Below are positions 38,601-50,960 of a stretch of DNA of 64,000 bases, one piece after another. Location of the stretch: NCBI GenBank assembly GCA_022566895.1, contig JADFIA010000001.1, positions 57,694 through 121,693 of the forward strand, written 5' to 3'. A program made the translations under genes and the position numbers. The notes below the pieces were generated by a model that worked only from the letters and a program-made list of their open reading frames with translations, made no database searches and was not told the origin of the DNA. Numbering within the stretch: position 1 is the stretch's first letter; the number at the start of each line of letters is the position of its first letter. The DNA is from Pseudomonadota bacterium. GTDB taxonomy: Bacteria > Pseudomonadota > Alphaproteobacteria > Sphingomonadales > SMXR01.

Positions 38601-39842
38601 ATGACAGATGAAATCCGGGTGCCAACCCTAGGCGAATCGATAACCGAAGCAACCGTGGGCCGCTGGCTCAAACAGGTTGGCGAGGCGGTTGAAGAGGACG
38701 AGCCAATCGTCGAACTGGAGACGGACAAGGTTGCGCTCGAGGTAAATGCCCCAGTGGCTGGCGTCCTCACCGAGATCAACGCTCAAGAGGGCGAGACCGT
38801 GGAGGTGGGCTCTCTGATAGCCCTGATCGACCCAAGTGCCAAACCGACCGTACAGCCGCAGGCCGCTGTCGAGGCCACACCCGAGCCCGCTCCAAAAAGC
38901 GTGACCAAGGCCAAGGCGGAAACCTTAAAAGAATCGAAAACGCCGGCCGAACCTGCTCCCACGGCGCCCCTGTCACCGGCCGTACGCAAACTCATCTCGG
39001 AGCATGATCTGAACCCGGCGAAGATTTCCGGCAGTGGAAAAGACGGGAGGATCACCAAAGCGGACGTCTTGGAGGCGATTGATAAGTTTGCAGCTCCGGT
39101 CGCCGCGGTTGTGGCGCCCGTCGCCGCCTCGACGTCGCCCGAGGTGCGCGAAGAACGCGTGCCGATGACGCGGTTCCGCAAGCGGATCGCCGAGCGCCTC
39201 AAAGAGGCCCAAAACACCGCCGCAATGCTGACCACCTTTAACGAGGTGGATATGACCAACGTGATCCAGGCGCGGACGCAATACCGGGATTTATTCGAGA
39301 AAAAACACGGGGTGCGTCTGGGCTTCATGTCCTTCTTTATTAAAGCGGCGGTTCATGCGCTTAAGGAGATTCCTGAGGTTAACGCTGAAATCGACGGCGA
39401 TGAGATTGTCTATAAAAATTATTACAATATCGGCGTGGCCGTCAGCACCCCGAGCGGTCTCGTGGTCCCGGTGGTCAGAGATGCGGATCGTCTGAGCTTT
39501 GCCGAGACCGAAAAGTCGATCAACGCGTTCGCACAGCGGGCCCGCGAGGGCAAGATCGCGCTCGAGGATTTGCAAGGCGGAACCTTCACGATTTCGAACG
39601 GTGGCGTCTTTGGTTCGCTTTTTTCAGCGCCGATCTTGAACCCGCCGCAGTCGGGCATTCTGGGCATGCACAAGATTCAGGAAAGGCCGGTCGCAATCGG
39701 TGGCCAAGTTGAGATTCGACCGATGATGTATTTGGCCCTGTCCTATGACCATCGGCTTGTCGACGGCCGCGAAGCCGTCATGTTCCTTGTGCGGATTAAG
39801 GAATGCGTGGAAGACCCCAACCGCATCCTCCTCGACCTTTAG
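38601..39842 (+). CDS. sucB: Dihydrolipoyl succinyltransferase E2 component
   Basis: A 413-residue E2 protein. The lipoyl domain carries the modified Lys43 in ETDKVALEV. After an Ala/Pro linker comes the E3-binding domain ([18 protein letters not shown]) and the catalytic domain with His384 and Asp388 in [10 protein letters not shown]. It transfers succinyl to CoA in the 2-oxoglutarate dehydrogenase complex. Confidence 0.97.
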   Translation: MTDEIRVPTLGESITEATVGRWLKQVGEAVEEDEPIVELETDKVALEVNAPVAGVLTEINAQEGETVEVGSLIALIDPSAKPTVQPQAAVEATPEPAPKSVTKAKAETLKESKTPAEPAPTAPLSPAVRKLISEHDLNPAKISGSGKDGRITKADVLEAIDKFAAPVAAVVAPVAASTSPEVREERVPMTRFRKRIAERLKEAQNTAAMLTTFNEVDMTNVIQARTQYRDLFEKKHGVRLGFMSFFIKAAVHALKEIPEVNAEIDGDEIVYKNYYNIGVAVSTPSGLVVPVVRDADRLSFAETEKSINAFAQRAREGKIALEDLQGGTFTISNGGVFGSLFSAPILNPPQSGILGMHKIQERPVAIGGQVEIRPMMYLALSYDHRLVDGREAVMFLVRIKECVEDPNRILLDL

Positions 39843-39884
39843 TCGGGCGGGCGGATCGAATGGATTATATAGAGAGGCGAAACA

Positions 39885-41294
39885 ATGAGTGATGAGCGTT
39901 TTGATGTGGTTGTCATTGGTAGCGGGCCGGGCGGTTATGTGGCGGCCATACGGGCAGCGCAGAACGGACTCAAGACGGCCTGCGTTGAAGTGTATAAAAC
40001 GCTTGGTGGAACTTGTCTGAATGTCGGCTGTATCCCTTCAAAGGCCTTGCTCCACACATCCGAGATTTATGAGGCCGCTCAGACCGAGTTCCCTGCCTTC
40101 GGGATCAAAACCGAGGGTCTCCAACTTGATCTCCAGGCGATGATGGCAAACAAGGACAAGGCGGTGACCGAGTTGACCGGGGGCGTGGCCTTCCTGTTCA
40201 AGAAGAACAAGATCGAGCATATCGTAGGCAAGGGCAGCATCAACGGTCCCGGAAGCGTTTCTGTGGCGCTGGCGGATGGGGGAAGCCGCACCCTAGAAGC
40301 CAAAAATATTATTATTGCCACCGGATCCGACGTGACGTCTCTGCCCGGCATCGAGATCGACGGCAAGCGGATCGTCTCATCGACAGGAGCGCTGGTACTC
40401 GACAAGGTTCCGGGCCATATGGTGGTGATCGGCGGCGGCGCAATCGGGCTTGAGATGGGCTCGGTGTGGCTGCGCCTGGGCTCCAGAGTGACGGTGCTTG
40501 AGTATCTTGACGCGGTATTGCCGGGCATGGACGGCGAGGTGCGCAAATCCTTTGGCCGGATGCTCAAAAAACAAGGCATGGAAATCAAAACCGGCGCTAG
40601 AGTGATTGGTGTCAAGACGACCAAGGCCGGTGCCACGGTGACCTACGAGACAGTGCAAAACGAAACGGCGGAGTCCATAAAATGCGACATCGTCCTGATG
40701 GCGGTAGGCCGCAAGCCGTATACCGATGGCTTGGGACTCGAGGAGGTCGGTATCGAGGTCGATGAGGCGGGCCGCATCGTAGTCGGCGATGGGTTCGAGA
40801 CGAACGTATCAGGCATTTACGCAATCGGCGATGTGATCAAGGGACCGATGCTGGCGCACAAAGCGGAAGATGAGGGAATCGCCCTGGCTGACAATCTGGC
40901 CGGCCTGACCGGCTATGTAAACCACGACGTCATTCCGTCGGTCGTCTATACGATGCCCGAAGTGGCGGCGGTCGGCAAAACCGAAGAAGAACTCAAGGAA
41001 GCTGGCACTGCCTACAACGTTGGCAAGTTTCCTTTTACCGCTAACAGCCGCGCCAAGACCAACCGACAGACCGAAGGATTTGTAAAAATCATTGCGGACG
41101 CCAAGACCGACAAGGTACTTGGTGTTCATATGGTCGGATCGGATGCCGGCAATATGATCGCCGAAGCGGTTCTGGCGATGGAGTTTGGCGCTAGTGCCGA
41201 GGATATTGCCTTGACCTGCCACGCCCATCCGACCCACACCGAGGCGGTCAAAGAGGCGGCGATGGCGGTCTTTGCCAAGCCAATCCATATGTGA
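39885..41294 (+). CDS. lpdA: Dihydrolipoyl dehydrogenase E3 component
   Basis: A 469-residue FAD/NAD disulfide oxidoreductase. It has the FAD motif VVVIGSGPGGYVAA, the redox pair Cys44 and Cys49 in GGTCLNVGC, a second dinucleotide motif VVIGGGAIGLEMGSV, and the C-terminal active-site HAHPTHTE. It reoxidises the SucB lipoyl group. Closing gene of the mdh-suc-lpd run. It is convergent with the XerC-like gene. Confidence 0.97.
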   Translation: MSDERFDVVVIGSGPGGYVAAIRAAQNGLKTACVEVYKTLGGTCLNVGCIPSKALLHTSEIYEAAQTEFPAFGIKTEGLQLDLQAMMANKDKAVTELTGGVAFLFKKNKIEHIVGKGSINGPGSVSVALADGGSRTLEAKNIIIATGSDVTSLPGIEIDGKRIVSSTGALVLDKVPGHMVVIGGGAIGLEMGSVWLRLGSRVTVLEYLDAVLPGMDGEVRKSFGRMLKKQGMEIKTGARVIGVKTTKAGATVTYETVQNETAESIKCDIVLMAVGRKPYTDGLGLEEVGIEVDEAGRIVVGDGFETNVSGIYAIGDVIKGPMLAHKAEDEGIALADNLAGLTGYVNHDVIPSVVYTMPEVAAVGKTEEELKEAGTAYNVGKFPFTANSRAKTNRQTEGFVKIIADAKTDKVLGVHMVGSDAGNMIAEAVLAMEFGASAEDIALTCHAHPTHTEAVKEAAMAVFAKPIHM

Positions 41295-41338
41295 TTGTCA
41301 GCGCACGAACATTAATCAAACGTACGGTCCGCATGGTT

Positions 41339-42286
41339 TTAAGCCCTTGGATGGGCCTTCTTATAGACTCGCATAAGGGCTGCAGCGTCGACGTCCGTGT
41401 AATGTTGGGTCGTCGATAGATCGGCGTGCCCGAGCAGCTCCTGAATTGTGCGAAGGTCACCGCCGGCCGCTAAAAGGTGGGTCGCAAAGCTGTGACGAAG
41501 GGCATGCGGCGTGGCGCTTTCGGGTAGTCCAAGCTGAACACGGAGGGCTCGCATAGCTGATTGGATAGCCTTTGGGTAAAGCCGGCCGCCCCTCTTGCCA
41601 ACAAACAGCGGCCGGTCCGCGTCAAGTTCGTACGGGCAAAGCCTCAAATATTCATCGATGGCGTCACGGACCGCCGGAAGGATGGGCACAACCCGTTCAC
41701 GCCCACGCTTTCCCCTTATTACCAAAGTCTCGTCGAGGGGCACCTGGCGTCGATTCAAGCCGAGGGCCTCTGAAATGCGCAGGCCGCAGCCGTATAGAAG
41801 GGTGACGACCGCGACATCGCGGGCCCGGATCCAGGGCTCCGCCTGAACATCGCTGATCGATTCGATAACATCAAGGGCACCCTGCTCGCTTAGGGCGCGC
41901 GGGACGCTGTGCCCCACCTTGGGGCTCTTAAGGTTCGGCAGGGCCTCGTTCTTTACGCCCTCCAGGCGATCCAGATAGCGATAAAAAGAGCGGATTGTGG
42001 ACAGACCCCGGGCCAATGACCGCGATGAAAGGCCGTCTCTACGGCGTCTGGCAAGAAAGGCACGGAAATCGTTGATTTGAAGACTGGCCAGCGATTCAAT
42101 GGTCGGTGGTTCCGAGAAATGTTCGGTCAGGAACCCGAGGAAGGTTCTGAGATCGTGGCTGTAAGCAGCAACCGTATGCCCTGAATAGCGTTTCTCTGTG
42201 GAAAGATAACGGCACCAACGGGTGGTCAGCTGCTCCATAGGGGTGGTTTCCGCTTCGAGCTCACAATCACCAGATTCGTTAACCAA
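41339..42286 (-). CDS. xerC: Tyrosine recombinase, XerC type
   Basis: A 315-residue site-specific recombinase. The N-terminal SAM-like domain (about 25-110) is followed by the catalytic domain with the first Arg in YGCGLRISEALGL and HALRHSFATHLL giving His261 and Arg264. His287 lies in LGHADLSTTQ and the nucleophile is Tyr296 in HYTDVD. The usual role is chromosome dimer resolution at dif with XerD. Location among housekeeping genes and lack of mobile flanks argue for the resident XerC rather than a phage integrase. Confidence 0.88.
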   Translation of the reverse strand: MVNESGDCELEAETTPMEQLTTRWCRYLSTEKRYSGHTVAAYSHDLRTFLGFLTEHFSEPPTIESLASLQINDFRAFLARRRRDGLSSRSLARGLSTIRSFYRYLDRLEGVKNEALPNLKSPKVGHSVPRALSEQGALDVIESISDVQAEPWIRARDVAVVTLLYGCGLRISEALGLNRRQVPLDETLVIRGKRGRERVVPILPAVRDAIDEYLRLCPYELDADRPLFVGKRGGRLYPKAIQSAMRALRVQLGLPESATPHALRHSFATHLLAAGGDLRTIQELLGHADLSTTQHYTDVDAAALMRVYKKAHPRA

Positions 42287-42353
42287 ATCGCCATCTCCCG
42301 GGCAAGAAACTTGGCGTTATGCCGAAGTCCGCCCGGGATCAGTATACAGGGCT

Positions 42354-43010
42354 CTAAGAAAGAATGCGATTGCCGCTCGCCTTCCAATCCCGAAGAAAAG
42401 CCTTAAGGCCTTTGTCGGTAAGGGGATGGAGGAACAATTTTCTCAAGACCGCGGCCGGAACCGTTGCGATGTCAGCGCCAATGCGCGCCGCCTCGAGTAC
42501 GTGAGCAGGATGGCGCACTGAAGCGACCAGTATCTCGGTCTCGAAACCGTAATTATCGTAGATCAGACGGATATCCGCGATTAGGGCCATGCCGTCCTGC
42601 GAGACGTCGTCCAGGCGCCCGACGAAAGGCGAAATGAAGCTGGCGCCAACCTTTGCGGCCAGCAGCGCTTGGGTGGCCGAGAAACAGAGAGTCACGTTGA
42701 CCATCACCCCTTCGTCCCGCAAAACCTTGCAGGTCTTGAGCCCGTCGACGGTCATTGGCACCTTTATCGCAATGTTCGGGGCGATGGTCGCGAGCTGCCG
42801 CGCCTCGAGAAGCATTGTCTGGTGATCGACGGCCACCACCTCGGCGCTTACCGGGCCTTTGGTGGCTTTGCAAATTTCCTTGAGGACCTCTTCAAAAGGA
42901 CGCCCACTTTGCTTGATCAGAGACGGATTGGTCGTCACGCCATCGAGAAGTCCGGTCGATTCAAGTTCGCGGATCTCGTCAATCATCGCCGTATCAACAA
43001 AAAATTTCAT
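42354..43010 (-). CDS. Transaldolase / fructose-6-phosphate aldolase-like (TalC type)
   Basis: A 218-residue small TIM-barrel aldolase. TTNPSLI at residues 26-32 and the Schiff-base Lys83 in AIKVPMT are visible. Length and the SQDGMALI region fit the short TalC/FsaA family, which includes both transaldolases and fructose-6-phosphate aldolases. In alphaproteobacteria this form usually serves as the transaldolase of the pentose phosphate pathway. The ATG at 43010 follows GGAGGG. Confidence 0.9.
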   Translation of the reverse strand: MKFFVDTAMIDEIRELESTGLLDGVTTNPSLIKQSGRPFEEVLKEICKATKGPVSAEVVAVDHQTMLLEARQLATIAPNIAIKVPMTVDGLKTCKVLRDEGVMVNVTLCFSATQALLAAKVGASFISPFVGRLDDVSQDGMALIADIRLIYDNYGFETEILVASVRHPAHVLEAARIGADIATVPAAVLRKLFLHPLTDKGLKAFLRDWKASGNRILS

Positions 43011-43142
43011 GGCAACCCTCCGTTCGTAACCTCTCACCCCTAGCAATCGCGGACCAATCTATCAAGAACGATCGGCGGATTGTACAGACGGCGGGACTGG
43101 ACTAGGTTCTGGTATGATCGAATAACCGAAGTTGCGTTCCTA

Positions 43143-45338
43143 ATGAATGATAATTCTATCAGCGTTGCCGGGTATCGCACAAAAGTTCTACTGCCTGTGC
43201 CGCTGGCGGCGCCGCTTGATTATCTCTCGCCTCTGCCTCTGGCGGCCGGCACTTTTGTGAAGGTTCCATTGACCGGGCGCCTGGTTAACGGGATCGTCTG
43301 GGACGAATTTCCGGGGCGAGATGACAAAGAACTGCCGCTGGGGCGTCTCAAGACGATCGAGGAGATTCTACCGGTGCCGCGGCTCACGGCACCGCATCGC
43401 CGGTTCGTCGAATGGGTGGCAAACTATACGTTATCCCCGCTCGGCGCCGTCCTGAAGATGACTCTCAATGTCCCGGCCGCCCTCTGTGAACCGCCAACCA
43501 GACGGCTTTATCATAAGGGGGAGGAAATCACCGCCCGGCTTACCGAGGCAAGACGCTCGGTCCTTGCGGTTGCCGAGGACGGCGAGGCCCGCACGGCAAA
43601 GGAACTGGCGGCCGCGGCCGGCGTAAGTGACGCCGTAGTCAGGGGCCTGGGCCAGGTCGGGGCGCTGATAACCACAGAGGTCGAAGTCGATCAACCCTTT
43701 GAACAACCGGATCCCAATCGCACCGGGCCCAAGCTGACGCCGTATCAATGCGAGGCTGCGGATGCAATGTGCCGGGATGTACGAGCTCAAGCCTTTCAGC
43801 CCTCTTTGCTTGAGGGCGTAACCGGGTCCGGCAAGACTGAAGTTTACTTCGAAGCGATTGCCGAGGCGCTGCGGGTCACCGACCAGCAAATTTTGGTCCT
43901 GTTGCCCGAAATTGCCCTGACCTCGCAATGGCTCAAACGATTCTCAGATCGGTTTGGTGTCGAACCGGTCGAGTGGCACTCGGATCTTTCGATGGCCCAA
44001 CGCCGCCGCGCCTGGCGGGCGGTTGCCGAAGGGCAGGCGCGAATCGTCGTCGGCGCGCGCTCGGCCCTCTTCCTGCCATTTAAGGGCCTTGCCCTGATTG
44101 TGGTTGATGAGGAACACGACGCTTCCTTTAAGCAGGAAGAGGGCGTTCTTTACAATGCCCGGGATATGGCGGTCGTCCGGGCCTCGCTCGAAGACGCGCC
44201 AATTATTCTGGCCAGCGCCACACCGTCGCTCGAAACCGTGGATAACGTCGCGCGCGGTAAATATGCGCGACACTTCCTGCCGCACCGTCACGGTGGGGCC
44301 GATCTTCCCGAGATTGAGGCGATCGACATGCGAACCGACGGCCCGCCATCGGGACGCTGGATTTCGCCCATTCTCGAAGACGCCCTGCGGGCTGCCCTTG
44401 ATCGCGACGAGCAGGGGCTCCTGTTTCTTAACCGTCGCGGATACGCTCCGCTCACGCTGTGTCGGGCCTGCGGCGAGCGGATTGACTGCCCCAACTGTTC
44501 AGCCTGGCTGGTTGAGCATCGATATCGACGGGAGCTTCAGTGCCACCATTGCGGCTACACAATTCCATCACCCGAAAAATGTCCGGCCTGCGGAGTCAAA
44601 GGCAAGCTGGTCCCGAGTGGCCCCGGTGTTGAGCGTCTTGAGGAAGAGATTAGGATCCTGTTTCCGGAGGCGCGGCTGCTGGTCATGACCAGCGATACAG
44701 TGACCAGCCCCAGAACTGCACGCCAGTTCATCGCGAAGATCGAATCGCTGGAAGTGGACATTATTATTGGCACCCAAATCGTTACCAAGGGCTATCATTT
44801 CCCTCGCCTGACCTGCGTCGGCGTGGTCGATGCCGATCTTGGCCTCGGCGGCGGTGACCTGCGGGCCGGGGAGCGGACTTTCCAGCAGCTGGAGCAGGTC
44901 GCGGGCAGAGCCGGGAGAAGCAAACGCCCGGGCCACGTCTATATGCAGACTTTCATGCCCGAGCATCCGGTCGCGCAGGCACTCTTGTCGGGGGATCGCG
45001 AGGCGTTCGTGAGGGAGGAAATGGCGGCAAGAAAGAGGTATGATATGCCCCCCTTTGGGCGCTTGGCAGCGTTGATCGTGTCGGGACCCAAACACGAGAG
45101 GGTCCGGCAGGCGTGTAACAAATTGCGCCAGACCATTCAAAACGTTGACGGATTTGAGGTCTTGGGTCCAGTGCCGGCGCCATTGGCCCGCTTAAAGGGC
45201 CAATTCCGTTATCGGTTTCTCGTCAAGGCGAAGAAGACGGCTTTATTGCAGGATTACCTGCGCCGATGGTTGGTTCGCTGCGGATCCGTAAAAGGAGCAA
45301 GAATAAAGGTTGATATCGACCCTCAATCCTTCGCCTGA
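43143..45338 (+). CDS. priA: Primosomal protein N' (PriA helicase)
   Basis: A 731-residue replication-restart helicase. After the N-terminal 3'-DNA-binding domain come the Walker A GVTGSGKTEVY, the DEEH box, and a zinc-binding insert with four CxxC pairs (CRACGERIDCPNC onward to CPACG). Motifs V and VI follow, in GTQIVTKGYHFP and QVAGRAGRS. The ATG at 43143 begins a plausible N-terminus. An in-frame ATG at 43080 would add 21 residues. No strong ribosome site helps. It is divergent from the transaldolase. Confidence 0.93.
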   Translation: MNDNSISVAGYRTKVLLPVPLAAPLDYLSPLPLAAGTFVKVPLTGRLVNGIVWDEFPGRDDKELPLGRLKTIEEILPVPRLTAPHRRFVEWVANYTLSPLGAVLKMTLNVPAALCEPPTRRLYHKGEEITARLTEARRSVLAVAEDGEARTAKELAAAAGVSDAVVRGLGQVGALITTEVEVDQPFEQPDPNRTGPKLTPYQCEAADAMCRDVRAQAFQPSLLEGVTGSGKTEVYFEAIAEALRVTDQQILVLLPEIALTSQWLKRFSDRFGVEPVEWHSDLSMAQRRRAWRAVAEGQARIVVGARSALFLPFKGLALIVVDEEHDASFKQEEGVLYNARDMAVVRASLEDAPIILASATPSLETVDNVARGKYARHFLPHRHGGADLPEIEAIDMRTDGPPSGRWISPILEDALRAALDRDEQGLLFLNRRGYAPLTLCRACGERIDCPNCSAWLVEHRYRRELQCHHCGYTIPSPEKCPACGVKGKLVPSGPGVERLEEEIRILFPEARLLVMTSDTVTSPRTARQFIAKIESLEVDIIIGTQIVTKGYHFPRLTCVGVVDADLGLGGGDLRAGERTFQQLEQVAGRAGRSKRPGHVYMQTFMPEHPVAQALLSGDREAFVREEMAARKRYDMPPFGRLAALIVSGPKHERVRQACNKLRQTIQNVDGFEVLGPVPAPLARLKGQFRYRFLVKAKKTALLQDYLRRWLVRCGSVKGARIKVDIDPQSFA

Positions 45339-45446
45339 TCAAGCTGTCCGATGGCCCGTTTTGCTTTGCCGATTTGAGCCTTCAAGTGCGCTTGCATAGG
45401 GCCTTTCACTGTGCTAGGTAACCGGCGCGCTTGGGAGGGGAAAAGC

Positions 45447-45485
45447 ATGATTTTTCCGGCTCCTGGCTGTTGGAACAAAGGTTGA
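45447..45485 (+). other. Possible 12-codon leader ORF before the atp operon
   Basis: An ATG at 45447 is preceded by GGGAGGGG at ideal spacing, a stronger ribosome site than that of atpH itself. The ORF reads MIFPAPGCWNKG and stops at 45485, 48 nt before atpH. It is either a leader peptide or chance. Confidence 0.3.
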
Positions 45486-45532
45486 GATTGGCGGGTACGA
45501 CCGCCGTCTAATTTCCTGAAGGAAGCCGAACC

Positions 45533-46090
45533 TTGCTTGCAGAAAAAGCAATCGCATCAGGAGTCGCAGGACGCTATGCCCTAGCTCTCTTCGCTTTGGC
45601 TGAGGAGCAGTCTGCTGAATCTGAGGTCGCAGCAGATCTGGCTCACTTTAAGACGATTCTGGAGGAAAGTTCAGAGCTTCGCAATCTGGTCGAAAGCCCA
45701 ATCTTCAATAAAGACCAGCAGGGGGAAGGAATTAACCTTGTTGCGGAAAAACTGGCCCTGCACAGGCTGGTTAGGAATTTTCTTGGTGTATTGACCGTCA
45801 ATCGGCGACTTGATCAGGTGGCTGCGGCCATTTCAAGTTATGAAAAACTGACCGCCGTAAAGCGGGGCGAGGTCACAGCCACAGTGGTTTCGGCCAGGGC
45901 GCTGACGGAAATTCAGAAGAAAGACCTTGCGGCGACGTTAAAGGATATTGCTGGCCGTGCCGTAAAGTTTGAAACGGCGGTCGACAAGGAACTGCTGGGC
46001 GGCCTTGTGGTTCAGATCGGGTCGCAGGTTGTCGATAGTTCGATACGGACAAAACTGGAAAGCCTCAAAATGTCAATGAAAGGGGTTTAG
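45533..46090 (+). CDS. atpH: ATP synthase F1 delta subunit
   Basis: A 185-residue OSCP/delta subunit linking F1 to the b-subunit stator. Features are the N-terminal [17 protein letters not shown] and the C-terminal [23 protein letters not shown]. The start is TTG, behind GAAGGAAG. No ATG precedes the conserved region. First gene of atpHAGDC; the Fo genes are not in this window, as is usual for alphaproteobacteria where F1 and Fo operons are separate. Confidence 0.94.
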   Translation: MLAEKAIASGVAGRYALALFALAEEQSAESEVAADLAHFKTILEESSELRNLVESPIFNKDQQGEGINLVAEKLALHRLVRNFLGVLTVNRRLDQVAAAISSYEKLTAVKRGEVTATVVSARALTEIQKKDLAATLKDIAGRAVKFETAVDKELLGGLVVQIGSQVVDSSIRTKLESLKMSMKGV

Positions 46091-46091
46091 G

Positions 46092-47621
46092 ATGGATATT
46101 CGGGCAGCCGAAATTTCCAAAATTCTGAAGGAACAGATCGAAAAGTTTGGTCGGGAGGCTGAGGTCTCAGAAGTCGGCCAGGTATTGTCGGTCGGCGATG
46201 GAATTGCGCGTGTCTATGGCCTCGACAATGTCCAAGCGGGCGAGTTGGTCGAATTTCCCGGCGGTATTAAGGGCATGGCCCTAAACCTCGAAGTCGACAA
46301 TGTCGGTGTGGTGATATTTGGTGAGGACCGAGGCATCAAAGAGGGCGATCAGGTCAAGCGGACGGGAGACATCGTTGATGTGCCGGTCGGCAAGGGCCTA
46401 TTGGGCCGGGTTGTCGATCCACTTGGCAATCCGATCGACGGCAAAGGTCCGATCAAATCGAGCGAGCGCCGGCGGGTTGAGCTGAAGGCGCCGGGCATCA
46501 TCTCCCGCAAATCGGTGCACGAACCCATGCAGACCGGGCTGAAGGCAATCGACAGCCTGGTTCCGATCGGACGCGGGCAGCGCGAATTGATCATCGGCGA
46601 CCGACAGACCGGCAAGACGGCGGTGGCGATCGATACGATTCTCAATCAAAAGGAAGTCAACGCCGGAGACGACGAGTCCAAAAAACTCTATTGCATCTAT
46701 GTAGCGATCGGTCAAAAGAGGTCGACCGTGGCCCAGATCGTTAAATTGCTCGAGGACAACGGGGCGCTCGAGTATACGATCGTGGTTGCGGCAACGGCTT
46801 CGGAGCCGGCGCCGATTCAATTCCTGGCCCCCTATAGCGGCTGCGCCATGGGCGAGTTTTTCCGCGATAATGGCATGCATGCCCTGATAATCTATGATGA
46901 TCTGTCCAAGCAGGCGGTTGCTTATCGACAAATGTCACTGCTCTTGCGGCGGCCCCCAGGTCGGGAAGCCTATCCCGGTGACGTTTTTTATCTCCATTCG
47001 AGGCTTCTTGAGCGGGCCGCTAAAATGAACGAGGAACACGGTGGCGGATCGCTGACCGCGCTACCGATCATCGAGACCCAGGCGGGCGACGTTTCGGCCT
47101 ACATTCCGACCAACGTAATCTCGATTACCGACGGCCAGATATTTCTTGAAACGGAGCTTTTCTACCAGGGTATTCGCCCGGCCATCAATGTCGGCTTATC
47201 GGTCTCACGGGTAGGATCGGCGGCTCAGGTAAAGGCCATGAAACAGGTTGCCCAGTCGATCAAACTGGAACTTGCCCAATATCGTGAAATGGCGGCCTTC
47301 GCGCAATTCGGATCCGATCTTGATGCTTCGACTCAGCAGTTGCTCAATCGTGGCGCCCGGCTGACCGAGGTTCTAAAACAGGATCAATACAAACCGATGC
47401 CCTTCGAAGAGCAGGTGGTCTCAATCTACGCCGGTGTGAAAGGCTACCTCGACAAGATCGAGGTCGAGGCCGTGACGCGGTTTGAAGAGGCGCTCTTAAC
47501 CGAAGTTCGAAACAAGCATCAGGCGATCCTGAAGGCAATCCGCGAGGAGCAGGAAATCTCCGACGAAACCAATAAGAAACTGAAGTCCTTGCTGGACAAG
47601 TTTACCAAGGCCTTTGCCTAG
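46092..47621 (+). CDS. atpA: ATP synthase F1 alpha subunit
   Basis: A 509-residue non-catalytic nucleotide-binding subunit with the Walker [10 protein letters not shown], the [12 protein letters not shown] segment (Walker B) and the arginine finger in [13 protein letters not shown]. It starts one base after the atpH stop. Full length. Confidence 0.98.
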   Translation: MDIRAAEISKILKEQIEKFGREAEVSEVGQVLSVGDGIARVYGLDNVQAGELVEFPGGIKGMALNLEVDNVGVVIFGEDRGIKEGDQVKRTGDIVDVPVGKGLLGRVVDPLGNPIDGKGPIKSSERRRVELKAPGIISRKSVHEPMQTGLKAIDSLVPIGRGQRELIIGDRQTGKTAVAIDTILNQKEVNAGDDESKKLYCIYVAIGQKRSTVAQIVKLLEDNGALEYTIVVAATASEPAPIQFLAPYSGCAMGEFFRDNGMHALIIYDDLSKQAVAYRQMSLLLRRPPGREAYPGDVFYLHSRLLERAAKMNEEHGGGSLTALPIIETQAGDVSAYIPTNVISITDGQIFLETELFYQGIRPAINVGLSVSRVGSAAQVKAMKQVAQSIKLELAQYREMAAFAQFGSDLDASTQQLLNRGARLTEVLKQDQYKPMPFEEQVVSIYAGVKGYLDKIEVEAVTRFEEALLTEVRNKHQAILKAIREEQEISDETNKKLKSLLDKFTKAFA

Positions 47622-47656
47622 GCTCATCCGAGGAAGTCGCAAGGAACCAGAACCCC

Positions 47657-48547
47657 ATGCCGAACCTTAAAGACCTCAAAACCAGGATCACAAGCGTTAA
47701 ATCGACGCAAAAGATCACCAAGGCCATGCAGATGGTTGCGGCTTCCAAGCTGCGGAAGGCGCAGGTGGCGGCCGAAGCTGCGCGGCCCTATGCCGAACGC
47801 ATGGAGCATGTTCTGTCAGGGCTGGGCGCGAGTGTGGCGGGTCAGCCAGGTAATCCGAAGTTGCTGATCGGCTCAGGCAAGGACGATGTGCATATGATCG
47901 TTGTCGCGACCTCGGAACGGGGCCTTTGTGGAGGCTTCAACAGCTCGATCGTCCGGGCCGCCAAACAGAAGATCGATCTCCTGGTCGGTGAAGGGAAGAC
48001 CGTCAAGATACTTTGTATTGGCAAGAAGGGCGCCCTGCAACTCAAGAGAAGATACGGCGCCATGATTATCGATATCATCGATATGAGCCATGTTCGTCAG
48101 TTACGGTTCGGAGACATTTTGCCGATCTCCGAGCGCTTGATCGAATTGTTCGAACGCGGCGAATTTGACATTTGTACGCTCTACTATGCGCGGTTCAAAT
48201 CGGCCTTGACGCAGATCGTGACCGCCCAGCAACTGATTCCGGTTGCGATGCCGGAACCTGACGAAAAGGAAAAAAGACCAAATCTGGGTGGGGCAATTTA
48301 CGAATATGAGCCGGGAGAACCAGAAATATTGACCGCACTTTTGCCGCGGAACGTCTCGGTACAGGTCTTCAAGGCGCTGCTTGAGAATGCAGCGAGCGAG
48401 CAGGGCGCCCGTATGACCGCAATGGACAGCGCAACCCGGAACGCCGGTGATATGATTTCAAGCCTGACTTTGAAGTACAACCGAACCCGTCAGGCAGCGA
48501 TTACCAGGGAATTGATCGAAATTATTTCAGGGGCCGAAGCACTTTAG
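47657..48547 (+). CDS. atpG: ATP synthase F1 gamma subunit
   Basis: A 296-residue central-stalk subunit. The N-terminal helix ([21 protein letters not shown]) and the C-terminal helix ending in [22 protein letters not shown] are the conserved coiled-coil parts, and [11 protein letters not shown] lies between. Full length, third in the operon. Confidence 0.97.
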   Translation: MPNLKDLKTRITSVKSTQKITKAMQMVAASKLRKAQVAAEAARPYAERMEHVLSGLGASVAGQPGNPKLLIGSGKDDVHMIVVATSERGLCGGFNSSIVRAAKQKIDLLVGEGKTVKILCIGKKGALQLKRRYGAMIIDIIDMSHVRQLRFGDILPISERLIELFERGEFDICTLYYARFKSALTQIVTAQQLIPVAMPEPDEKEKRPNLGGAIYEYEPGEPEILTALLPRNVSVQVFKALLENAASEQGARMTAMDSATRNAGDMISSLTLKYNRTRQAAITRELIEIISGAEAL

Positions 48548-48575
48548 GGCGCCGCGAGGAACATGGGGAGACTGA

Positions 48576-50003
<1,428 letters not shown>

Positions 50004-50014
50004 GGCAGGGGTTG

Positions 50015-50419
50015 ATGGCGGAAAAGCTCCATTTCGAATTGGTCTCCCCGGAACGTCTTTTAATGGACGGAGAAGTCGACGCGGTCGTCGTGCCGGGCAG
50101 CGAAGGGGACTTCATGGTCCTGCCAAGGCACGCGCCCATGATGACGACAATCCGTCCCGGTGTTATTCACGTTAGCGCCGATGAGGGTGATGCAAAGCGA
50201 TTGTTCATTCGTGGCGGATTCGCCGAGGTGACGCCTAAGGGCCTCGTGATTCTGGCCGAGGAGGCAGTCGATCTGGCGGGCCTGTCCAAAAGCGATCTTG
50301 AGAGTCGGCTTCACGATGCCAAGGAGGATCTCGAAGACGCAAAGACGGACGAGGCCCAGCAAGTGGCCGCGGAGGCGGTCAAACAACTGACTCAGCTGAT
50401 CAAGGCGCTGGGCTCCTAA
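50015..50419 (+). CDS. atpC: ATP synthase F1 epsilon subunit
   Basis: A 134-residue subunit with an N-terminal beta-barrel (LHFELVSPERLLMDGEVDAV and GDFMVLPRHAPM) and a C-terminal helical hairpin. It couples rotation to c-ring and limits ATP hydrolysis. The ATG at 50015 with AAGGCAGGGG upstream is preferred over the adjacent TTG at 50012. Last gene of the F1 operon, convergent with rppH. Confidence 0.95.
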   Translation: MAEKLHFELVSPERLLMDGEVDAVVVPGSEGDFMVLPRHAPMMTTIRPGVIHVSADEGDAKRLFIRGGFAEVTPKGLVILAEEAVDLAGLSKSDLESRLHDAKEDLEDAKTDEAQQVAAEAVKQLTQLIKALGS

Positions 50420-50457
50420 ATCCTAGAAATCAATCTCGGTTTGGTTAGGTAGCTTTC

Positions 50458-50943
50458 TCACGCTTTCAGCGTCAGATGACCGAAGCGGTCTTTAAGCTCT
50501 TTGTATAGTTGGCGCTTAAAAGGCACAATGATCCGATCAAGCTCGTCCCACGTCACCCATTTCCATTTTCTAAACTCCGGGTGTGCCGTGTCGATGTTGA
50601 TTTCGGAATCCTCACCCAGGAAACGCATTACATACCAGATTTGCCGTTGCCCTCTGAACTTGCCACCCCAGACCTTGATGCGGATGTCTTGTGGCAGATC
50701 ATAAAAGAGCCAGTCTGGGGTTCGCGCGATGACTTCGACGTTTACAGTGCCGATCTCTTCTTCAAGTTCTCTTAAGGCGGCAGTCTCGAAATCCTCGCCT
50801 TCATCGACGCCGCCCTGCGGCAATTGCCAGGCTTCCATTGCCGTATCAATGCGCTGGCCGACAAAGACCTTGCCGGTCCGATTCAGAAGCATCATCCCGA
50901 CCCCGGTGCGGTAGGGAAGATTGTCATCCTTACCTGAGGTCAT
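50458..50943 (-). CDS. rppH: RNA pyrophosphohydrolase
   Basis: A 161-residue NUDIX enzyme with LPYRTGVGMMLLN at the N-terminus, WQLPQGGVDEGED and the NUDIX box at about residues 44-66 (ALRELEEEIG). RppH removes pyrophosphate from 5' triphosphorylated mRNA and so triggers decay. It is downstream of the polysaccharide deacetylase-like gene (17-base gap) in the minus-strand run. Confidence 0.93.
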   Translation of the reverse strand: MTSGKDDNLPYRTGVGMMLLNRTGKVFVGQRIDTAMEAWQLPQGGVDEGEDFETAALRELEEEIGTVNVEVIARTPDWLFYDLPQDIRIKVWGGKFRGQRQIWYVMRFLGEDSEINIDTAHPEFRKWKWVTWDELDRIIVPFKRQLYKELKDRFGHLTLKA

Positions 50944-50960
50944 CCCGGCCTACCCGATCT

